A stretch of DNA of 21,807 nt from an uncultured Oscillospiraceae bacterium (GTDB lineage Bacteria > Bacillota > Clostridia > Oscillospirales > Ruminococcaceae), in assembly GCA_904502045.1 (NCBI GenBank), contig CAJGEB010000003.1, forward strand, positions 1 to 21,807, given 5' to 3'. The translations under genes and the position numbers were made by a program. Shown here in pieces: positions 15,671-21,807 of this stretch. The notes under the pieces were generated by a model. That model saw nothing but the letters and a program-made list of their open reading frames with translations. It had not been told where the DNA came from and made no database searches. The stretch's first letter is position 1. Each line of letters begins with the position of its first letter.

Positions 15671-16747
15671 TCAGTCAACTTTTACGATCCAGCCAAATTT
15701 ATCTTCAATTTTTCCCCACTGCATTCCGGTCAGCTCGTCATACAAAAATTGTGCTACCGGTCCGATCTTTCCGTCGTTGATAACTATCTTCTCGTCGCCG
15801 TCAATGTACTCTCCTACCGGCGAAATTACCGCTGCGGTTCCGGTTCCGAACGACTCGTTTAAGGTACCCTTCTTGTAAGCTTCCTTGACCTCGTCAATCG
15901 AAATCTTGCGCTCCTCAACCTTGTAGCCGTTTGCCTTGAGTACCTCTATGCAGCTCGCTCTGGTAACTCCGGGAAGTATGTTGCCATCCTCAAGAGAAGG
16001 GGTTACAACGGTTCCGTCGATAACGAAAAATACGTTCATCGCTCCGACCTCGTCTATATACTTTCTCTCTACTCCGTCAAGCCACAAAACCTGCGCGTAT
16101 CCCATCTTATCAGCCTTCTCCTGACCGATGAGCGATGCAGCGTAGTTTCCGCCCGCTTTTGCCATTCCCGTTCCGCCCTTTACGCAGCGCACGTATTCTC
16201 TCTCAATGTATATCTTAACGGGATCCATTCCGTTTGCGTAGTAGGATCCGACCGGTGAAAGTATTATCGCAAAAATGTATGTGTGGGACGCGTGTACTCC
16301 CAAAAATGCGTCGGTCGCAATTATAAAAGGTCTGATGTAAAGCGAGGTTCCTTCATTGTGGGGGACCCACTCCTTCTCTACCTCTACCACTGCCTTTATT
16401 GCATCAAGCACTACCTCGGGATCAAGACGCGGTACGCAAAGTCTGTCGCAGGTATTGTTCATTCTCTCAATATTTTTCTGAGGACGGAAAAGCTGTATCT
16501 TTCCATCTGCCGTTCTGTACGCCTTAAGACCTTCAAAAAGCTCCTGCGCATAGTGAAATACCATCGACGAAGGATCAAGCTCAAACGGTCCGTAAGGTAC
16601 TATTCTTCCGTTATGCCAGCCCTTTCCCTCTTCGTAATTCATAATAAACATGTGGTCTGTGAAAATTTTACCGAACCCAAGCTTACTCTCGTCCGCCGGA
16701 CGCGCTTTGGGATTTGCTGTCTTTGTTACGGGAAACTGATAAGCCAT
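15671..16747 (-). CDS. ilvE: Branched-chain amino acid aminotransferase
   Basis: PLP enzyme (fold type IV) that exchanges amino groups between glutamate and Val, Leu or Ile in the cytoplasm. From the ATG at 16747 the protein is 358 aa, normal for the larger BCAT type. FHYAQELFEGLKAYR (about 64-78), YIRPF, and the PLP lysine K197 in AKAGGNYAASL are visible, with E233 in EVGAMN and the phosphate-binding GTGTAAVISPVG near 301-312. The start is chosen because GAGGAGG lies 8 nt before it; an in-frame ATG at 16801 would add 18 residues read out of the end of the upstream gene. The SD overlaps the TGA stop of the amidase gene. It is the last gene of the ilv operon and is followed by a terminator. 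Confidence 0.96.
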   Translation of the reverse strand: MAYQFPVTKTANPKARPADESKLGFGKIFTDHMFIMNYEEGKGWHNGRIVPYGPFELDPSSMVFHYAQELFEGLKAYRTADGKIQLFRPQKNIERMNNTCDRLCVPRLDPEVVLDAIKAVVEVEKEWVPHNEGTSLYIRPFIIATDAFLGVHASHTYIFAIILSPVGSYYANGMDPVKIYIEREYVRCVKGGTGMAKAGGNYAASLIGQEKADKMGYAQVLWLDGVERKYIDEVGAMNVFFVIDGTVVTPSLEDGNILPGVTRASCIEVLKANGYKVEERKISIDEVKEAYKKGTLNESFGTGTAAVISPVGEYIDGDEKIVINDGKIGPVAQFLYDELTGMQWGKIEDKFGWIVKVD

Positions 16748-16755
16748 TTTATTTT

Positions 16756-16762
16756 CCTCCTC
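16756..16762 (-). promoter_or_regulatory. Ribosome binding site of ilvE, overlapping the amidase stop
   Basis: GAGGAGG, 8 nt before the ilvE ATG at 16747. Its first bases are part of the TGA stop codon of the upstream amidase gene (16763-16761). It decides the ilvE start and suggests translational coupling. Confidence 0.85.
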
Positions 16763-17546
16763 AAATTTTATATAATTCGGGCCTGCGGTCCGAAAACACA
16801 TTTATCCTCTTACGGATCTCTGTTACTGCAGAAATATCACAAGCTGCAGAAATTATCTCTTCCTCTGCACCCGCCGAAGCAAGTACCTTTCCCCACGGAT
16901 CAATTATTGCAGAGCCTCCGCCGTACTTCGTTTCCTCCGCTTCACCGCAGGAATTACAGCACACGACAAAACACTGATTCTCAATTGCTCTCGCCGCAGT
17001 CAAAACTCGCAGATGCTCCATTCTTTCCTTTGGCCACTGAGATACTACGAAAAGCACCTCTGCTCCGGAAAGTGCAAGAGTACGGCTGAGCTCCGGAAAG
17101 CGCAGATCGTAACAGATCATTACTGCGCACGAAACTCCGCAAAGCTCGAAAATCCCCGCTGAATCCCCCGAAGTAAAAAACTCCTGCTCACGCATAGGTG
17201 TAAAGAGATGTACCTTGTCATACTGCGCAACGCATTTTCCGCCTCGGTCAAACACACACGCGGTATTATACACTTTCCCCCCGCGCAGATTAGCCACACT
17301 TCCGCAAACTACATTAACTCCAAGCTCTCTTGCAAGTGCTCCGAGCCTCTTTTTTACCTCGGAACACTCCGCATCACACATTTCCCTAAGTGCTTCACGC
17401 GGGAAAAATCCCACGTTCCACATCTCAGGCAGCACTATAACATCAGGATTCTCTTCGGCGGCTTTCCTTATCAGCTTCTCCGCCGTCAAAAAGTTTTCCC
17501 CAGGAGCTCCGAGCTTCATATTCATTTGAACGCAAGAGATTTTCAT
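16761..17546 (-). CDS. Carbon-nitrogen hydrolase, probable omega-amidase (Nit2/MtnU-like)
   Basis: A 261-aa nitrilase-superfamily amidase with the complete catalytic triad: E41 in VLPEMW, K111 in YDKVHLF and C145 in MICYDLRFPEL. The segments VVSQWPKERMEHLRVLTAARAIENQ-type (about 167-190) and IIDPWGKV near 217-224 resemble MtnU and YafV, which hydrolyse 2-oxoglutaramate or 2-oxosuccinamate, the toxic keto-amides left after glutamine or asparagine transamination. This fits its place between ridA and the transaminase gene ilvE; the exact substrate is inferred. The SD is AAAGG about 11 nt before the ATG, longer spacing than in the neighbours. An imperfect hairpin lies in the 76-nt gap after ridA. 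Other nitrilase-branch amidases cannot be excluded. Confidence 0.85.
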   Translation of the reverse strand: MKISCVQMNMKLGAPGENFLTAEKLIRKAAEENPDVIVLPEMWNVGFFPREALREMCDAECSEVKKRLGALARELGVNVVCGSVANLRGGKVYNTACVFDRGGKCVAQYDKVHLFTPMREQEFFTSGDSAGIFELCGVSCAVMICYDLRFPELSRTLALSGAEVLFVVSQWPKERMEHLRVLTAARAIENQCFVVCCNSCGEAEETKYGGGSAIIDPWGKVLASAGAEEEIISAACDISAVTEIRKRINVFSDRRPELYKI

Positions 17547-17566
17547 AATTTGACCAACCTTTCTTT

Positions 17567-17600
17567 GCAGTATCCCCGCGCGTTACCGCGGCAAAACTGC
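17567..17600 (-). other. Imperfect hairpin between ridA and the amidase gene
   Basis: In the minus-strand transcript GCAGT pairs with ACTGC and, further in, CCGCG with CGCGG around a GTAACG loop; a 4x4 internal loop lies between. No U-tract follows, so it is not a terminator. It occupies the only sizeable gap inside the ilv operon and may set relative expression or mRNA stability. Chance is possible. Confidence 0.4.
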
Positions 17601-17622
17601 ACTATCCCCTCGGCAGTCAAAA

Positions 17623-18003
17623 TTAAAGGGTAGCTATTACCTCTATCTCAACAAGCGCACCCTTGGGTAACGCTGCCGCTTCAAATGCCGCTCTTGCGGG
17701 AAGTGCATCTCCCTCAAAAAAGGTAGCGTAGACCTCATTCATCGCGGCAAAATCGCTTATATTCTTTAATAAAACAGTAGTTTTTACTACTTTATCCATT
17801 CCGCTGCCTGCGGCCTCAAGTATCTTTGACACATTCCTCAGCGACTGTGCGGTCTGAGTCTTTATATCATCCCCTGCAAATGCGCCCGTAGCGGGATCTA
17901 TCGGGATCTGTCCCGAAACAAACACAAATCCTCCGGCTACTACCCCCTGAGAATAGGGTCCTATTGCTGCCGGCGCCAAATCAGTCTTTACATTCTTACG
18001 CAT
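17623..18003 (-). CDS. ridA: RidA enamine/imine deaminase
   Basis: Trimeric cytoplasmic enzyme that hydrolyses 2-aminoacrylate and 2-aminocrotonate, the reactive products of threonine/serine dehydratase, to keto acids. The 126-aa length is normal. The sequence shows IGPYSQ (14-19, Y17), FVSGQIPIDPATG (28-40, S30), N89, R104 in PARAAFE (the Arg that binds the substrate carboxylate) and E119 in VEIEVIA, matching the active RidA subfamily rather than the Rid groups lacking this Arg. GGAGG stands 7 nt before the ATG. It follows ilvA by 26 nt, placing the detoxifying enzyme directly behind the enzyme that makes its substrate. Confidence 0.96.
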   Translation of the reverse strand: MRKNVKTDLAPAAIGPYSQGVVAGGFVFVSGQIPIDPATGAFAGDDIKTQTAQSLRNVSKILEAAGSGMDKVVKTTVLLKNISDFAAMNEVYATFFEGDALPARAAFEAAALPKGALVEIEVIATL

Positions 18004-18029
18004 ACATATTCCTCCGATATTATATCAAT

Positions 18030-19235
18030 TTATATTCTGTCAGATACTATACTGAATCCGGCCTTTTGCAGCTCATTTTTTATCTCCTCGATCTGCTCAA
18101 AACCGCTCGTTTCAAGTCCTATCTTAAGGAAGCAACTTGCTACCGGCATATTTGCATCGGAACGCTCGTGGTGTACGCTTACTACGTTTCCGCCGCATTT
18201 CGATACTATCTCACTTACTCCCATAAGCTGTCCGGGTTTATCCTCAAGTGCTATCTGAAGCGTTGCATTTCTTCCACCGGTGACAAGTCCTCTCGTGATA
18301 ACGCGGGAAAGGATATTAACGTCAATATTTCCGCCCGACAAAATGCATACCGTCTTTTTATCTCTGATAGGCAGATCACTGAACATCGCCGCAGCTACGC
18401 TTACTGCGCCTGCTCCCTCTGCTACCAGCTTCTGTTTCTCCATAAGCGCAAGTATCGCCGCCGCGATCTCGTCCTCGCTCACGGTAACTATATCATCAAC
18501 ATACTTATTTACAAGCTCAAAGGTAAGATCCCCCGGAGTCTTTACCGCAATTCCGTCAGCAAACGTAGATACAGCGTTAAGGGTTATTTTTTCTCCCTTT
18601 TTCTGACTCTTTTCCATACTTGCCGCATTCGCCGCCTGAACTCCGTAAACCTTAATGTTAGGATTAAGCGACTTTACTGCGTAGGCTACTCCTGAGATAA
18701 GTCCACCGCCGCCGACCGGAACTATTACCGCTTCGGCATCGCTCAGCTGCTCAAGCACCTCAAGGCCGATCGTTCCCTGTCCTGGTATTACCGATTCATC
18801 GTCAAACGGATGTATAAAGGTCGCTCCGCTTTCCTTCTGAAGCTCACACGCTTTTTTGTACGCGTCATCATACGCTCCCTTTACAAGACAGACCTCGGCT
18901 CCGAGCCTTTTCGTTGCAGTTACCTTGCTTATAGGCGCACCGTCCGGCATACATACTATACTGCGGATTCCCATCTTCGTTGCCGCAAGTGCTACTCCCT
19001 GAGCGTGATTTCCCGCACTGCAGGCTATTATTCCCGCCGCACGCTGCTCCTCGGTAAGCTGACTTATTTTATAATAAGCTCCGCGCACCTTAAAGCTTCC
19101 GGTTATCTGCAGATTTTCCGCTTTCAGATATATCTTAGTTCTTCCTGTGAGTTCCGGAGCGGAAAGCATATCCGTTTTTCTGACTACGTCCTTTAACACG
19201 AACGCCGCATGGTAGATCTTATCTAATGTTAACAT
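18030..19235 (-). CDS. ilvA: Threonine ammonia-lyase (threonine dehydratase)
   Basis: PLP enzyme that turns threonine into 2-oxobutanoate and ammonia, the entry to isoleucine synthesis. From the ATG at 19235 the protein is 401 aa. PLP lysine K49 sits in TGSFKVRGA; SAGNHAQG (73-80), PVGGGGLISG (173-182) and SGGN (300-303) bind substrate and cofactor. Residues about 325-401 form a single ACT-like domain, so this is the short form with one regulatory domain, not the two-ACT E. coli IlvA; feedback by isoleucine or another ligand is possible but unproven. A TdcB-like catabolic role is the alternative, but the ilvD/ilvE context favours biosynthesis. The SD AAAGGAG lies within the last codons of the DUF815 gene, whose stop is 2 nt upstream; an ATG at 19337 would overlap that gene by about 100 nt and is rejected. 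Confidence 0.95.
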   Translation of the reverse strand: MLTLDKIYHAAFVLKDVVRKTDMLSAPELTGRTKIYLKAENLQITGSFKVRGAYYKISQLTEEQRAAGIIACSAGNHAQGVALAATKMGIRSIVCMPDGAPISKVTATKRLGAEVCLVKGAYDDAYKKACELQKESGATFIHPFDDESVIPGQGTIGLEVLEQLSDAEAVIVPVGGGGLISGVAYAVKSLNPNIKVYGVQAANAASMEKSQKKGEKITLNAVSTFADGIAVKTPGDLTFELVNKYVDDIVTVSEDEIAAAILALMEKQKLVAEGAGAVSVAAAMFSDLPIRDKKTVCILSGGNIDVNILSRVITRGLVTGGRNATLQIALEDKPGQLMGVSEIVSKCGGNVVSVHHERSDANMPVASCFLKIGLETSGFEQIEEIKNELQKAGFSIVSDRI

Positions 19236-19237
19236 TT

Positions 19238-20530
19238 TTACTCCTTTTGACCCTGCGGCTCCCCGCCGCTCCCGATCATATAATTGATAAACTGCTGAGC
19301 TGCACGTCCTGACATTCCGCCGCGTCTTATCTCCCACGCATCAGCCTTTCTAAACAGCTCCTCTTCGTCCATAACAACACCGTTTTTCCTTGCAAGTGCA
19401 GCCACTATATCGTGATACTGCTTCCTGCTCGGAGTTGAAAAATTGATTGAAAGTCCGAACCTGCTCGCAAGCGAGAGCTTCTCTTCCAATGTATCAGAAT
19501 GGTGCATATCGTTGTTATGCTCCATATCTCCGCGATCTCTCCATGTTTCCCTGACGAGATGCCTGCGGTTTGAGGTAGCGTAAACCAAAAGATTTTCCGG
19601 CTTACCCTCCACATCTCCCTCAATAACGGATTTCAAAAATTTATATTCCGCTTCAAACTCCTCAAAGGAAAGATCGTCGATATACAAAATAAATTTATAT
19701 CCTCTGCCCTTTATCTTCGCGATAACGTCCGGCAGATAAGACATCTGGTATTTATACGCCTCTATGAGCCTAAGGCCGTCCTCCCAACACTCGTTGATAA
19801 GAGCCTTTATGCTGGTGGATTTTCCGCTTCCGCCGTCACCGTAAAGAAGTACGTTATTAGCAGCCTTACCCGCAAGAAACGCTCTCGTATTTTTGAGAAG
19901 CTCCGACTTTTGCTCGTCATACCCGATTATATCCGAAAATCTTGCAGGATCCGCGCTGATAATAGGCTTTATCTCTGCTTTACCGCTCGAAGTATCAATT
20001 CTGAACGCTCTGTAAAAGCCCATCTCGCCGACTCCGAGCGTCCGATATATCTGCGTCAATATATCATAAAACTCATCGTCGCTCTCGGCTCCCGAAAGAC
20101 GCTCTGCTGCCTTCGCAAGTATTTCTCCTGCGTCACTTCGCTTAAGTGCTTTCAATATATTAAATTCACGAAGGGAATCTACTCCGTCAAGTCCGCACCT
20201 TTTACACAGTCCTTCAAGGTCATACCCGAAAAGTCCGCGGATTATTCCCACGTCCCGCCTTGCTACCGCACTCAGCGCGTCATCCTCACACATTTTTCTC
20301 TCTCTGCTGAGAGTAAACGCATTTTCATCGGTAAGCAAAAAATACGTAAGGTAGCAGTTCCACAGATCCCCCGAAAAATTCCATTCGAAAGCAAGCTCAA
20401 TAAGCCTGCATAGCTCAAATGACAGCTCCCCTGCCGAAGCGACCTCTCTTTTCGAGAGGTCCGCAATTCGACCGAGAATACTGTCAGATTTAGGTTTAAA
20501 TAATATAAGCTGTTCAACTTGTTGATACAA
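19238..20530 (-). CDS. DUF815-family AAA+ ATPase
   Basis: A 430-aa predicted ATPase of the DUF815 (COG2607) family, function unknown. The N-terminal half (1 to about 195) is helical and family-specific. The AAA+ core has Walker A YGDGGSGKSTS (230-240), Walker B ILYIDDLSFEEF (281-292), sensor 1 YATSNRRHLV (317-326), a likely arginine-finger region RDRGDME (331-337) and a C-terminal lid (about 370-420, GGMSGRAAQQFI). No TM helix or signal peptide. The start is TTG at 20530; GGCGG and AGGAG lie upstream, the next Met is residue 80, and YxxxEQLI after the start looks family-typical. It lies 17 nt after ilvD and 2 nt before ilvA, with the ilvA SD inside its 3' end, so it is an integral member of the ilv operon. 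Its role there is not known. Confidence 0.9.
   Translation of the reverse strand: MYQQVEQLILFKPKSDSILGRIADLSKREVASAGELSFELCRLIELAFEWNFSGDLWNCYLTYFLLTDENAFTLSRERKMCEDDALSAVARRDVGIIRGLFGYDLEGLCKRCGLDGVDSLREFNILKALKRSDAGEILAKAAERLSGAESDDEFYDILTQIYRTLGVGEMGFYRAFRIDTSSGKAEIKPIISADPARFSDIIGYDEQKSELLKNTRAFLAGKAANNVLLYGDGGSGKSTSIKALINECWEDGLRLIEAYKYQMSYLPDVIAKIKGRGYKFILYIDDLSFEEFEAEYKFLKSVIEGDVEGKPENLLVYATSNRRHLVRETWRDRGDMEHNNDMHHSDTLEEKLSLASRFGLSINFSTPSRKQYHDIVAALARKNGVVMDEEELFRKADAWEIRRGGMSGRAAQQFINYMIGSGGEPQGQKE
19241..19247 (-). promoter_or_regulatory. Ribosome binding site of ilvA inside the DUF815 gene
   Basis: AAAGGAG, 5 nt before the ilvA ATG at 19235 and directly followed by the TAA stop of the DUF815 gene. 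It fixes the ilvA start and means that ribosomes ending one gene sit on the initiation site of the next. Confidence 0.85.
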
Positions 20531-20547
20531 AATTTCCGCCTTCTCCT

Positions 20548-21807
20548 CTACGCCTGTAAAATAGCACCCTTATCCGCTGAGGATACGAGCTTCGCGTAAC
20601 GGGCCAAGTATCCCGTCTTTACCTTCGGCTCCGGACATACCCAGCTTGCTCTGCGCTTTTCAAGCTCCTCGTCGGATACCTCAAGGCTTATGCTGCAGCC
20701 GGGAATATCAATAGATATCATATCGCCCTCTTCTACGAGTGCTATAACTCCGCCCGCAGCCGCCTCAGGACTTACGTGTCCTATTGATGCTCCGCGGGTA
20801 GCTCCGGAAAAGCGTCCGTCGGTAATCAGCGCGACCGATTCTCCGAGTCCCATTCCGCATATCGCAGAGGTCGGATTGAGCATCTCTCTCATTCCCGGAC
20901 CGCCTTTGGGTCCTTCATAACGAATTACCACGACGTCTCCCGGATTTATCTTCTTCGCATATATATCCGCTATCGCTTCCTCTTCGGAATTGTATACCCT
21001 CGCAGGTCCGCGGTGAGCCATCATTTCAGGCGCTACTGCCGACTGCTTTACTACGCAGCCATCCTTTGCGAGATTACCCTTAAGCACTGCAATTCCGCCG
21101 TTTTGAGAGTAGGGATTTTCGATCGGACGGATAACGTCCTCGTTTCTGTTTTTGACTCCTTCGAGATTTTCCTCAAGAGTTTTTCCCGTACAAGTCACAA
21201 CACCGGTATCTAAAAGCTCTTTCTTGGTGAGCTCCTTCATTACTGCGTAGACTCCGCCCGCAGCGTCAAGGTCCTCCATAAAGGTGCTTCCCGCAGGAGC
21301 CAAATGGCACAGGTTCGGAGTACGCGCGCTGATGGCGTTGGACTCATCAAGATCAATCTCAACTCCCGCCTCATGAGCAATAGCGGGAAGGTGAAGCATC
21401 GTGTTCGTGGAGCATCCGAGCGCCATATCCACAGTTTCCGCATTTCTGAATGCCGCTGCAGTCATAATGTCCCTCGGTCTAATATCTTTTTCGATAAGCT
21501 CCATTATCTTCATACCGGTATGCTTTGCCAGACGAAGTCTTGCGGAATATACCGCAGGAATCGTTCCGTTTCCGCGAAGTGCCATTCCGATAGCCTCAGT
21601 CAGACAGTTCATGGAGTTTGCGGTGTACATTCCCGAGCAGGAGCCGCAGGTAGGACAAGCGTTCTGAGTATACTCATTTAATTCATCTTCAGAAATCTTA
21701 TCCGCATGGTAAGCTCCGACCGCCTCAAACATATGGCTCAGGCAGGTTCGGCTTCCGTCAAGCATTCTTCCCGAAAGCATCGGACCTCCCGAACAAAGTA
21801 TCGTAGG
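20548..21807 (-). CDS. ilvD: Dihydroxy-acid dehydratase, 5' end cut by window edge
   Basis: Fe-S enzyme that dehydrates 2,3-dihydroxy-isovalerate and -methylvalerate to the keto-acid precursors of Val, Leu and Ile. The frame is open through base 21807; the 419 visible residues are the C-terminal three quarters of a protein normally about 555 aa, and the ATG at 21780 is internal (it follows LCSGGP, a conserved stretch). [20 protein letters not shown], with a cluster-binding Cys, is at about 50-69 of the visible part. [38 protein letters not shown] (the C-terminal active-site region) and [12 protein letters not shown] near the end are all family signatures. It heads the visible ilv operon; its promoter and any ilvB/N/C genes must lie beyond the window. 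Confidence 0.96.
   Translation of the reverse strand, partial: PTILCSGGPMLSGRMLDGSRTCLSHMFEAVGAYHADKISEDELNEYTQNACPTCGSCSGMYTANSMNCLTEAIGMALRGNGTIPAVYSARLRLAKHTGMKIMELIEKDIRPRDIMTAAAFRNAETVDMALGCSTNTMLHLPAIAHEAGVEIDLDESNAISARTPNLCHLAPAGSTFMEDLDAAGGVYAVMKELTKKELLDTGVVTCTGKTLEENLEGVKNRNEDVIRPIENPYSQNGGIAVLKGNLAKDGCVVKQSAVAPEMMAHRGPARVYNSEEEAIADIYAKKINPGDVVVIRYEGPKGGPGMREMLNPTSAICGMGLGESVALITDGRFSGATRGASIGHVSPEAAAGGVIALVEEGDMISIDIPGCSISLEVSDEELEKRRASWVCPEPKVKTGYLARYAKLVSSADKGAILQA

Noticed and set aside
16283..17089. Plus-strand open frame of 268 codons opposite ilvE and the amidase gene
   Set aside because: It spans two real minus-strand genes and their junction and has no recognisable motif; it is a shadow of their codon bias.
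19236..19337. 34-residue N-terminal extension of IlvA
   Set aside because: It would overlap the DUF815 coding end by about 100 nt and reads unlike any IlvA N-terminus; the ATG at 19235 has a strong SD.
1..21807. Search for CRISPR repeats, tRNA/rRNA genes, insertion sequences, phage or defence genes
   Set aside because: No regularly spaced repeats, no tRNA-like cloverleaf or CCA ends, and no transposase, integrase or terminal inverted repeats were seen; every sizeable stretch is explained by core metabolic or housekeeping genes.

Overview
The window looks like a chromosomal core segment of a Firmicute, most likely class Clostridia. Supporting signs are the order gdpP-rplI-dnaB (a conserved Firmicutes cluster), RNase J, a type-2 OMP decarboxylase, a DUF815 AAA+ ATPase, strong AGGAGG-type ribosome binding sites, occasional GTG/TTG starts, frequent ATA isoleucine codons and moderate G+C. 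All assignments come from reading motifs; no database search was run, so genus-level placement is not possible. All 15 genes are on the minus strand, so transcription runs from high to low coordinates. The genes are closely packed and the longest gap is about 250 bases.

Right part (21807 to about 15612): a branched-chain amino acid operon, ilvD (5' end outside the window) - DUF815 ATPase - ilvA - ridA - Nit2/MtnU-like omega-amidase - ilvE, closed by a strong intrinsic terminator. IlvA makes 2-oxobutanoate through reactive enamine intermediates, RidA clears those intermediates, IlvD makes the branched 2-oxo acids, IlvE transaminates them, and the amidase probably removes amide-keto-acid by-products of transamination. 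The DUF815 ATPase is the unexplained member.

Middle part: a 993-aa MacB-like ABC ATPase-permease fusion with a large external domain and a methionine-rich stretch (15499-12518). Next is a sigma-A-like promoter driving a one-TM protein of unknown function, pyrC and pyrF, ended by a second terminator (about 9505-9539). A sugar-nucleotidyltransferase fused to a phosphomannomutase-like region follows; that mutase region appears to lack its catalytic serine loop and its metal loop.

Left part: a consensus promoter (TTGACA-17-TAAAAT) overlapping the end of the nucleotidyltransferase gene starts a leader of about 220 nt with several hairpins before rnj (RNase J). Then come a 12-bp hairpin, gdpP (c-di-AMP phosphodiesterase), rplI, dnaB and tilS (3' end outside the window). 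This group combines RNA decay, second-messenger turnover, translation and replication.

I see no mobile element, CRISPR array, tRNA/rRNA or phage gene, and no clear new multi-gene system. The items most worth a second look are the structured rnj leader, the probable mutase pseudoenzyme fusion, the DUF815 gene coupled to ilvA, and the Met-rich insert of the ABC transporter.
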